DNA of 64,000 bases from CAIVAT01 sp964473485 (GTDB lineage: Bacteria; Bacteroidota; Bacteroidia; Bacteroidales; FEN-979). Shown piece by piece: positions 17,293 through 24,821 of this stretch. A program made the position numbers and the translations under genes. The stretch is from positions 1-64,000 of the forward strand of contig CAYYPH010000009.1 of the NCBI GenBank assembly GCA_964473485.1, given 5' to 3'. Under the pieces are notes generated by a model that was not told where the DNA came from, made no database searches, and worked only from the letters and a program-made list of their open reading frames with translations. Position 1 is the first letter of the stretch. Each line of letters starts with the position of its first letter.

Positions 17293-19626
17293 TTACTTTC
17301 TGAGGTTGATGGTCACCTTGTGAATGTTCCCGTTGAATTTGGCCGCAGGGCCGTAATCCGCCACCGGGGTTCCTTCATCGACGCCCACATCCGCCATGTC
17401 ATCGCCAGAAAAAGCGGTGGTTTGTGTTTTGGCAATCCTGGCTTCTGCAACCTTGGTTCCATTGACCGAAATTGTTCCCATTCCGCCTTTGCCGGCCCCT
17501 CCGCCATCGTACTTAAAATCATACGTCAGGGTGTATTTGCCGGGCTTCAACGCTTGTTGAGAGGTCACCCGGAACTGTTCCAGGCCAAGATAGTTATAGG
17601 TGAACGCCGGCTTGCCTTCCCTGACATAGAAAGAGAGACCGCCAAACCTTCCGCCCTGGCATACGATGACGCCGTTGCCGGCGGCAGGTACCTCGACTTC
17701 GGCTGTGATCGAATAGGAAGTATTGAAGAGGCTGATGAAAATATCAGATCCCATTCCTTTCATTCCTTCACTGAGGGTCATGGAGGTTTTTCCCTGCATC
17801 ATGGTGGGCCTCCCGACCACCGCGGCATTGAATCTTTCAAACCTCCGGTCATCGATGGGCAGTACATGATATTTCTCCGCCTCTTTCATGAACAGGTCCT
17901 GCATGCTTTTCAATTTCCCGGGATCTTTCGCCGCCAGGTCTTTGGCGAGGCTGAAATCCTCCAGCACATTGTACAATTCCCACTTATCATTCTGCAGGGC
18001 GGTGTAGGGTTTCGGGTTCCAGGGAGCCTGGTGGATCGTCCGCGCCAGCCATCCGTCCTGGTATATCGCCCGGTTGCCCATCATCTCAAAGTACTGAACA
18101 GCGTGCTTTTCTTTGGCTTTCGCGTCATTGAAGGTGTAAACGAGGCTCGTGCCTTCGATGGGGGCCTGCTGGATCCCGTTGACCACTTCAGGAGCCGGGA
18201 TCCGGGCGGCTTCATAAACCGTCGGGGCGATGTCGATGACATGACCAAACTGGGAGCGAAGCTCTCCCTTTGCCTTGATCCCTTTCGGCCAGCTGATCAC
18301 CATGCCGTTGCGGACCCCGCCAAAGTCAGAGGCGATCTGTTTGGTCCAGGTGAAAGGGGCGTCCATCGCCACGGCCCACCCTGCGGCGAAATGGGGATAG
18401 GTGCCCGGCCCTCCCCATTCATCATAATGTTTCAGCATGTCGGGAACCGTTTCCGGGACCTGGTTGAAATAGGTAAACTCGTTATACATCCCGCTCATCT
18501 GTCCTTCGGCGCTGGCCCCATTGTCGCCCACGATGAAGATGATCATCGTATTCTCCATGACGCCCATCTCCTCGAGTGTGGCAATAAGGCGGCCTATTTC
18601 GTGATCGGTGTGCTCGGCAAATCCGGCATAGACCTCCATCTGCCGGGCATAGAGCTTCTTTTCATCGGGAGTCAGGGATTCCCAGTCTTTGATGTCGGCA
18701 GGTTTGGGCGCGAGCATGGTGCTCTGCGGAATGATGCCCATCTTTTTCTGGCGGGCAAAGGTCTCTTCGCGGATCTTGTCCCACCCTGCATCAAATTTGC
18801 CTTTGTACTTATCCGCCCATTCCTTTGGGACATGGTGCGGGGCGTGGGTGGCCCCGGGTGCGTAATAGATGAAAAATGGCTTGCCGGGGGTAATCGCCTG
18901 CTGGAACCGTACCCACGAGATGGCCTGGTTGGTCATGTCGGTGGTGAAGTGGTAGTTCGGATCTTTCGGGATCTCCACCTGGGTGACCCCGTCATAAATT
19001 AACGGCGCCCACTGGTTGGTTTCACCCCCCAGGAAGCCGTAAAACTTTTCAAAACCCGACCGGGTAGGCCACCGGTCCTGGGGGCCGGAGGCAGAGAGTT
19101 CCCATGGCGGAACTTCATGGCATTTACCGAACTGCGCGGTGTTGTAACCGTTTTGACGGAGCACCTCGGCCATCGGGGTGATCGTCTGCGGCCTGACCGC
19201 GGTATTCCCGGGAAAAGCGGTGGCCAGTTCAGTGACCGCCCCCATGTTGTTGGAGTGATGGTTGTACCCGGTGAGCAACGCCACCCGCGTGGGAGCTGAC
19301 AATGAAGTCGTGTGAAACTGGTTGTACCTGAGCCCTGCGTTGGCCAGCCGGTCAAGCGTCGGCATGGATACCGGTCCTCCGAAAGCATTGCTGACGCCGA
19401 AGCCCATGTCGTCGATCAGAACGACCACCACGTTGGGAGCGCCCTCCGGAGCCCTCACTTCAAACCGCTTTGGCGGAGTGGCATTTCGTACATCCAGTTC
19501 CTTGTACCTTGCAGGTTCCGGCTCCCTGATCGGGAGGATGGTCCGGTCCTGGGCAAACAGGTGCCCTGCCATTGCGGTCGGCGCAAGCAAGGCCAACCCG
19601 AGATTCTTTTTCATTCCTGCTTTCAT
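17293..19626 (-). CDS. periplasmic arylsulfatase, Ser-type (sulfatase 1)
   Basis: 777 residues; a signal peptide is followed by the sulfatase core. The metal site begins LIDDMGFG (D72, D73), and the modification signature is SAPTRVALLTG with S110 in the formylglycine position. A Ser at that place needs an anaerobic sulfatase-maturating enzyme, and one is encoded at 53792-55042. Further signatures are GKCHEVPPWE and FIVGDNGASAEG. The C-terminal beta-sandwich ends with the DVGVDEGTPVADY block common to large AtsA-type enzymes. It should hydrolyse sulfate esters of an aryl or glycan substrate in the periplasm. The start may be four codons in (MKKNLG). A degenerate copy of the operator lies upstream. 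Confidence 0.88.
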   Translation of the reverse strand: MKAGMKKNLGLALLAPTAMAGHLFAQDRTILPIREPEPARYKELDVRNATPPKRFEVRAPEGAPNVVVVLIDDMGFGVSNAFGGPVSMPTLDRLANAGLRYNQFHTTSLSAPTRVALLTGYNHHSNNMGAVTELATAFPGNTAVRPQTITPMAEVLRQNGYNTAQFGKCHEVPPWELSASGPQDRWPTRSGFEKFYGFLGGETNQWAPLIYDGVTQVEIPKDPNYHFTTDMTNQAISWVRFQQAITPGKPFFIYYAPGATHAPHHVPKEWADKYKGKFDAGWDKIREETFARQKKMGIIPQSTMLAPKPADIKDWESLTPDEKKLYARQMEVYAGFAEHTDHEIGRLIATLEEMGVMENTMIIFIVGDNGASAEGQMSGMYNEFTYFNQVPETVPDMLKHYDEWGGPGTYPHFAAGWAVAMDAPFTWTKQIASDFGGVRNGMVISWPKGIKAKGELRSQFGHVIDIAPTVYEAARIPAPEVVNGIQQAPIEGTSLVYTFNDAKAKEKHAVQYFEMMGNRAIYQDGWLARTIHQAPWNPKPYTALQNDKWELYNVLEDFSLAKDLAAKDPGKLKSMQDLFMKEAEKYHVLPIDDRRFERFNAAVVGRPTMMQGKTSMTLSEGMKGMGSDIFISLFNTSYSITAEVEVPAAGNGVIVCQGGRFGGLSFYVREGKPAFTYNYLGLEQFRVTSQQALKPGKYTLTYDFKYDGGGAGKGGMGTISVNGTKVAEARIAKTQTTAFSGDDMADVGVDEGTPVADYGPAAKFNGNIHKVTINLRK

Positions 19627-19757
19627 GTGTTGATCATTTTATTTTCAGATGTCAAGTCGTTTTTCCCTCATGAGCGTTCAAGGCTGCACTGAACCCGCTT
19701 CTGAGCATAGGGAGTGGAATCTGGATCAATCCCGGGGCTAAGCCGTGAATTCATTCA

Positions 19758-19765
19758 CAAATTTA
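19758..19765 (-). promoter_or_regulatory. -7 promoter element for sulfatase 1
   Basis: The minus strand reads TAAATTTG, a perfect TAnnTTTG match, about 130 bp upstream of the start. Confidence 0.5.
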
Positions 19766-19798
19766 GTGATTAAGTGAGGCGATGTATTCTAATTATAC

Positions 19799-19814
19799 TA
19801 CTCATCATCAGGTA
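19799..19814 (-). promoter_or_regulatory. degenerate fifth operator copy, upstream of sulfatase 1
   Basis: The minus strand reads TACCTGATGATGAGTA, which keeps both conserved halves of TACYTAnnATTGAGTA with three changes. It ends 33 bp before the -7 element, nearly the same spacing as copy c before the sulfatase 2 operon (31 bp). Confidence 0.35.
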
Positions 19815-19824
19815 TTTTTCACGA

Positions 19825-19842
19825 CCGGGAAAAAATTCCCGG
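19825..19842. repeat. inverted repeat CCGGGAA-AAAA-TTCCCGG
   Basis: A perfect 7-bp inverted repeat between divergent genes (sulfatase 1 and the Omp85-like barrel). Could be an operator or a small hairpin. Confidence 0.45.
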
Positions 19843-19965
19843 ACCGCACCCGGCTTAATTCCCTATTTTCGTAACTTGCGTCAATCCGCACGGGGATGAT
19901 CAGTCTTCCCGGTTCACGGTGTTTTTCAGGGATTCCGTTTCGCCTGGCTTTCATTTAAAGGAATT

Positions 19966-21249
19966 ATGCTGCCATACAAAACTCTTTACGTGATTCTGAT
20001 CTGCCTGGCGGCCTCCGGTGCCATGGCACAGGTAGTTACCGACAGTGCCGGGAGACAGAGGGACTGCGAACCGAAAAACATCCAGGAGATTATCTTTAAA
20101 AAGGCCCCTGCGCCGCCTGACACCGCCCGGAAAGTAAAGACCTTCCTCCTGCCCTATGTCGCCTACAATCCCACCAAGGGATTCCAGCTCGGAGCAGGCG
20201 GTACGCTTACCTGGTACTTCGGTAAGTACAGGGAGACCAGGCAGTCGGCAGCCAACTTCGGCGCCGAATTCACCTCGGAGAACCAGAAGTTATTCCAGTT
20301 CAAGAGCAATGTTTACACGAGCAGGAACAAATGGTTCCTCCAGGGCGACTGGCGGTATTACATTTACAGCATCCCCACCTATGGCCTGGGATCGGGAAGA
20401 AACGACCCCGTTCCGGCCATGCCCGGCATGCAAACAGATTCTACCCCTGTGTATGGCTGGGCCCAGGAGTTCCCGATGCAATTCAGGTGGCTCAGGCTTC
20501 ATGAGATCTTCTCATACCGGGTTGCCAATAACCTTTATGTGGGGCTGGGCTACCATTTTGACCTGTACTACAACATTGTGGATGAGACCCTGGTGCTGGA
20601 TTCACTGAAACCTTCGCTGACACCCCATTATACCTATTCCACCATGCATGGCTTCGATCCGAAGGAATACAGGACCGCCAATCTTAGCGTGAACGTTGTG
20701 TACGACAGCAGGGACAACCTGATCAACCCATACAGGGGCATTTATGCCAAATTCAATTACCGGCTGAACCAGAAATGGCTTGGGGCGGACGAATCAGGAT
20801 CGCAACTGTGGGTCGAATTCCGGACGTACCTGAATCTCGAGAAAAAATTCCCGCGACACCTGCTTGCATTCTGGTTATACGGGGCCTTCCAGGTAAACGG
20901 GAATATTCCCTATTTTGACCTTTGGGCGACGGGATTCGACCAGATGAATTCCTCGGGCCGCGGCTACATCCAGGGACGGTGGAGGGGCGAGAACCTGGTT
21001 TACGGCGAGGTTGAGTACCGGTTTCCCATCACCCGCTGTAAGCAGTTCCTCGGCGGCGTGCTTTTCGTGAATGCCTCCACCGCTTCCAGCAAAGACCAGG
21101 GAATCCCGCTCTTCGGCTATATCAGGCCGGCAGGTGGATTCGGATTAAGGATCGCGGTCGACAAGCTGAACCGGACGAACATCCTGATCGACTTTACCTG
21201 GGGAGAACAGTCGAACGGCATCTATTTCGGGGCCCAGGAGGTCTTCTGA
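19966..21249 (+). CDS. Omp85-like outer-membrane barrel (surface antigen D15 type)
   Basis: 427 residues: signal peptide (cleaved about residue 22, AMAQV), only about 45 residues of N-terminal linker, and then a 16-strand-like barrel (FLLPYVAYNPTKGFQLGAGG onward). VVYDSRDNLINPYRGIYAKF and SGRGYIQGRWRGENLVYGEV match the Omp85 strand-12 and lid-loop (RGY/RGF) signatures. There are no POTRA repeats, so this is one of the barrel-only members, whose function in Bacteroidota is not settled. It is divergent from sulfatase 1. Confidence 0.82.
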   Translation: MLPYKTLYVILICLAASGAMAQVVTDSAGRQRDCEPKNIQEIIFKKAPAPPDTARKVKTFLLPYVAYNPTKGFQLGAGGTLTWYFGKYRETRQSAANFGAEFTSENQKLFQFKSNVYTSRNKWFLQGDWRYYIYSIPTYGLGSGRNDPVPAMPGMQTDSTPVYGWAQEFPMQFRWLRLHEIFSYRVANNLYVGLGYHFDLYYNIVDETLVLDSLKPSLTPHYTYSTMHGFDPKEYRTANLSVNVVYDSRDNLINPYRGIYAKFNYRLNQKWLGADESGSQLWVEFRTYLNLEKKFPRHLLAFWLYGAFQVNGNIPYFDLWATGFDQMNSSGRGYIQGRWRGENLVYGEVEYRFPITRCKQFLGGVLFVNASTASSKDQGIPLFGYIRPAGGFGLRIAVDKLNRTNILIDFTWGEQSNGIYFGAQEVF

Positions 21250-21263
21250 ACCGGTAATCTGTG

Positions 21264-21271
21264 TAAATTTG
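21264..21271 (+). promoter_or_regulatory. -7 promoter element for the gene at 21307
   Basis: TAAATTTG, a perfect TAnnTTTG match, 35 bp before the start codon. Confidence 0.5.
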
Positions 21272-21306
21272 CCACCCACCAAATCCGCCTACTTTTAAAC
21301 CACGCC

Positions 21307-21732
21307 ATGTCAAAAAGAATCCTTATCCCCCTCCTTGCCAGCCTTATGATCTGCCTCACCCTGTCTTCGCAGGCCCAGTTCATTACCATTGCACGGAAAA
21401 TCAAATCGATGAACAGCGGCGACAAGGATGTCGCCACGGTGATCCTCGACGCCGGCGCCGCGAAGGTTTACAAGGCGGTGACCGACACCCTGGGCAGCGA
21501 CCCTCAAAGCAGGATCCTGAAGAAGGATGACCTGAAAAGGCAGGTGGAATTCAGCCACGACCCTTACACGATGTCGATCAAGGTCGACTCGCTGGATAAC
21601 GGGGTGTCGCAGATCACGGTGCTGTCGGAACACCAGGGCAAAACGAACGAAAAGACCGCCGGCAAGGCCGCCACCGTGATACTCGCGGTGTGTAAGAAGG
21701 CCGGGCTGCACTGCACCCAGAAGGACCAGTGA
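21307..21732 (+). CDS. small secreted hypothetical protein
   Basis: 141 residues with a signal peptide (residues 1-24, SSQAQ). The mature part has a repeated strand/helix pattern (AAKVYKAVTDTLGS, KRQVEFSHDPYTMSIKVDSL, SQITVLSEHQGK) and two late cysteines (C129, C136) that could form a disulfide. I do not recognise the family with certainty; it recalls small DUF3568-type proteins. It has its own promoter. Confidence 0.7.
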   Translation: MSKRILIPLLASLMICLTLSSQAQFITIARKIKSMNSGDKDVATVILDAGAAKVYKAVTDTLGSDPQSRILKKDDLKRQVEFSHDPYTMSIKVDSLDNGVSQITVLSEHQGKTNEKTAGKAATVILAVCKKAGLHCTQKDQ

Positions 21733-21923
21733 CCTTCGGGCAGTTTTCATATTCCCTTTGCCCCTTCATTTCTCCCGACACGCAATGGTCATTGAACATT
21801 CATACAGGAAATGTATGCGTTTATAAAATAATCACAGGCGTTCCTCAATTCTTACACCACCCGGCTCTATCGATGCGTAATTTTATTTCCGCGTAATCAT
21901 TCGTTTCATTAAACCGGAAAAAA

Positions 21924-23057
21924 ATGAAAAATCTGACAAAAAATGCGATTCTACCGGTCGTTATTGCTACCGGAATCGTGATCATGACCGCATGCCAGAA
22001 ACAGGAGCCCATCAAAACTTCCATGGACAAGCCATCCGGGCCTGTCCTGAAAACAACCATCGTCCCTGACTGCCAGAGCCTCTGCATCAATAACCTATTC
22101 CCTGAATATTACAGTATGTCGGACCAGGTGACCATAAAATGGGGCGGACAGAAACACCAGAAGTCCAAAACCGTCGACATCGAGTACTATAACACTGATT
22201 CCCAGTTCATACTGAAAGTGAAAAGCACCAATGGCTGGAATGATCTGGTGATCGACAGCGTTTCAGCATGGACGGCCGGACCTGTTCCTGCCGATCAATG
22301 GGGAGAGCATGTCATGGCATTGCCGCCGGACTGGGAAGCATGCGATCTTTTTCAATTTGAGCTCCAGGTGGCCGGCATCGGTCCCCCTTCTTGTTTTACC
22401 ATATCATATCCGCTGATCGGGATATGCACAAACGAAAACATAGCCGATTATGACGGGAATATCTATCCGACAGTTGCCATCGGCGACCAGGTATGGATGG
22501 CCGAAAATCTGAAAGTGACCCATCTGAACGACGGGACGCCCATCGCAAATATTCAGGACGGCGCCGCATGGAATGCCTACCCGGATGCTGCCTATGCATG
22601 GTTTGACAATGATATGGCGACCTATAAGGACATTTACGGTGCTTTATACAACTGGGCGGCGGTCAGCACCGGGCAATTGTGCCCTTGCGGCTATCATGTT
22701 CCGAGCAGGGATGAATGGATGACGATGGCGAACTACCTGGGCGGTCTCCTGGTAGCCGGAGGCAAGATGAAAATTACCGGTACAGTCCCTGACCCACATC
22801 CAAGGTGGGTATTCCCGAATACCGGTGCAACCAATGAAAGCGGATTCTCAGGGCTACCCGGAGGCCTGAGGCAGGCACCATACGGAGACTTTGAATACCT
22901 TGAAGCATATGGCTTCTGGTGGTCGTCCACCTCCAACACGAATCCTGCTGCAAATGCTTATGTTTTTGGGGCAGGCTTTGACCGATCATTTTTAACCCTT
23001 TACTCGGAACCGAAAACTGAAGGAATATCAGTACGCTGTATCAAGGATCTTCCCTAA
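21924..23057 (+). CDS. FISUMP-domain lipoprotein
   Basis: 377 residues. Lipoprotein signal with the lipobox Cys at residue 24 (IVIMTAC). Residues about 175-375 are a Fibrobacter-succinogenes major paralogous domain: IGDQVWMAENLKVTHLNDGT, ALYNWAAVSTGQLCPCGYHV, FSGLPGGLR and the terminal ISVRCIKD are all diagnostic. The region between is an unrecognised beta-rich domain. FISUMP proteins are surface proteins of unknown role. The stop codon lies 2 bp from the ABC-transporter remnant. Confidence 0.82.
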   Translation: MKNLTKNAILPVVIATGIVIMTACQKQEPIKTSMDKPSGPVLKTTIVPDCQSLCINNLFPEYYSMSDQVTIKWGGQKHQKSKTVDIEYYNTDSQFILKVKSTNGWNDLVIDSVSAWTAGPVPADQWGEHVMALPPDWEACDLFQFELQVAGIGPPSCFTISYPLIGICTNENIADYDGNIYPTVAIGDQVWMAENLKVTHLNDGTPIANIQDGAAWNAYPDAAYAWFDNDMATYKDIYGALYNWAAVSTGQLCPCGYHVPSRDEWMTMANYLGGLLVAGGKMKITGTVPDPHPRWVFPNTGATNESGFSGLPGGLRQAPYGDFEYLEAYGFWWSSTSNTNPAANAYVFGAGFDRSFLTLYSEPKTEGISVRCIKDLP

Positions 23058-23058
23058 G

Positions 23059-23235
23059 TCACTTCACCATCTACCGCTTTACCAGTTCGGTGAATGTTCC
23101 TCCCTTTTCCTGGAGTTCCAGGCAGGTACCTGTTTCCTCGATTTGTCCATTGTCCATCAAGCAGATGCGGACGGTGTTCTGGATGGTGGTTAGCCGGTGG
23201 GCGATGACAATGTGTGTGGCCTGCAGTAATTCAAG
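23059..23235 (-). pseudogene. remnant of a NHLP-type ABC transporter C-terminus
   Basis: On the minus strand this encodes LQATHIVIAHRLTTIQNTVR followed by a GGTFTELVKR tail, matching the end of the intact transporter at 24822-27746 (LQATRIVIAHRLTTIQNADR, GGKFTELVKR). The DNA is alignable base by base through the tail. A CAG to TAG change stops the frame four codons before the ancestral TGA at 23059-23061, and the match ends abruptly near 23235, upstream of which nothing of the transporter is left. It is a decayed partial copy. Confidence 0.8.
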
Positions 23236-23344
23236 GTATCCGGATCTTGAATGTGTTTCAATAGAAAACAGATACCCTGGGTAACGATCCGACAAGCATG
23301 ATCCTGAAAAGGGTAGCAGTGAAATGACAGGTAATAAAATTACC

Positions 23345-24559
23345 TTACCGGACCACCAGCCGGCCCGACCAGCTTCCACCTGTATGGCTGATCTTCGTGA
23401 TATAAAATCCCGCGGGCAGATCCTGCACTGAAACCCTGGATGGACCGGTAGTCAGCTCTTTTGCAAGCCTTTCCTTTCCGGTGAGGTCGAACACCTGCAG
23501 CAAAGCGCTGCCGTTATGCGAACCGACCGATACCGTTAGGTAGTTTTCAGCCGGAACGGGATAAAGGCTGAACTGTGGATCAGATTTTTCGGTTACTCCA
23601 GTGGTACCGTAATAACTGCGGGCAAAATCATAATTATCGCAAACGATCTCGGAGGCATTGGGGACCCAACCTGTCTGATAGGTGGTACCGGAGGTGTTGT
23701 AGAGGATCATTTTAAACAAAAAGTTCGTGTCGACTCCCACCAGAAGGTAACTCCCCGTTTGCTGATCATACGATGAGGAGCCTGCAAGGTAACCCTGGAA
23801 TTCAGCAAGCTCTACCTTTTCCGTGATCTCCCCGTTGCCGGTTCCGATCTCTGCAATGACAGCCGGAAGCGGATTCCATAACGAGTCAAAGGATGTCATC
23901 AGGGCATACAAGCGGTTCATCATATTGTCATACTGAAGGCCGGTGAAGATGGCAGGCGACGGAGGAAACATAATGGTTTTAGTAAAATAAAAAGGGACGG
24001 CCCTGACGTGCATGCCAAACAGGCAACTCTGTCCCGTGCTGTCGTAACCCGCATAATACAGGATGCCTTCATTTGCATCGAATGCAGTGGCATCCACAAT
24101 GATCCCCTGGGTGTTCGGCTCGTATACAAACCCGATCAAACTATCGGTGCCGGTGGCCAGATCATGCTCATAAACACCGATATACCCAACCGTATCAGCA
24201 ATGAGGGTATATATTTTGCCGGTGCTCATATCAATTTCGGATATGTTGGAGAAAGAGGAGAAGTTTCCGAATGTCTGTGTGCTGGTCTGACTGTTGAACG
24301 AGAACAAACCTGCGGCTGAAGCGGTGTATCCTGTAAGATAATAATTGCTGTTCCACGAATCGAACAGTGAGGACCCCATCAGGTAACCCTGCAACGGAGT
24401 CGGATAATTGGTGACGGATGAGGAGTCGAAAGCCTGCCATCTGACCACCTCAATCGTTCCGGTAGTGGGATTTGAAGTGGCACCTATGAGGTTGATCTGT
24501 GCCTGCAAAGCAGGCCCTGCCAGAACCAAGGCGAGTATAAGAGAGATATAGGTCTTCAT
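23345..24559 (-). CDS. T9SS-sorted secreted protein, propeller-like
   Basis: 404 residues: signal peptide (residues 1-20, GPALQAQ), a body of repeated YLTGYTASAAGLFSF- and YYAGYDSTGQSCLFGM-like strands consistent with a beta-propeller, and a C-terminal T9SS type A domain (LYPVPAENYLTV, DLPAGFYITKI). It separates the ABC-transporter remnant from the intact exporter genes. The body's family is not recognised. Confidence 0.75.
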   Translation of the reverse strand: MKTYISLILALVLAGPALQAQINLIGATSNPTTGTIEVVRWQAFDSSSVTNYPTPLQGYLMGSSLFDSWNSNYYLTGYTASAAGLFSFNSQTSTQTFGNFSSFSNISEIDMSTGKIYTLIADTVGYIGVYEHDLATGTDSLIGFVYEPNTQGIIVDATAFDANEGILYYAGYDSTGQSCLFGMHVRAVPFYFTKTIMFPPSPAIFTGLQYDNMMNRLYALMTSFDSLWNPLPAVIAEIGTGNGEITEKVELAEFQGYLAGSSSYDQQTGSYLLVGVDTNFLFKMILYNTSGTTYQTGWVPNASEIVCDNYDFARSYYGTTGVTEKSDPQFSLYPVPAENYLTVSVGSHNGSALLQVFDLTGKERLAKELTTGPSRVSVQDLPAGFYITKISHTGGSWSGRLVVR

Positions 24560-24682
24560 GAGAAAAGGATTTATGGTCGGGTATTATTCTTATTTAGACT
24601 GTTTCTTGAATAGTTATAGGACAGAGACGCGGAACGGCAGAAATTATTACATCCTTACGAAAAATTAATCAACTAAATTCCG

Positions 24683-24805
24683 AAAGGAAAATTCAAAATT
24701 CAAATGTTAAAATTCAAATGTTAAAATTGTTTGAGACTTTAAAATTGAAATTAAGGCAACAGGCAGTAGGTAATAATTCGTCAATCGTAAATCATGTCAA
24801 TCGTA
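24683..24805. repeat. TTCAAATGTTAAAA and TCGTAAATC simple repeats
   Basis: AT-rich words (AAAATTCAAATGTTAAAATTC, two copies; then TCGTCAATCGTAAATC) occupy the gap 24560-24821. The same words occur near 12690, 38520-38560 and 39650. Confidence 0.55.
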
Positions 24806-24821
24806 AATATTTCCATTACTT

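Noticed and set aside
17245..19002. 585-codon plus-strand ORF opposite sulfatase 1
   Set aside because: It is the antisense shadow of a strongly conserved sulfatase; its protein has low-complexity Arg/Gly/His composition and no motif.
23071..23379. 102-codon ORF as an intact small gene
   Set aside because: Only its last half has homology and that is a decayed ABC-transporter end; the first half is random.
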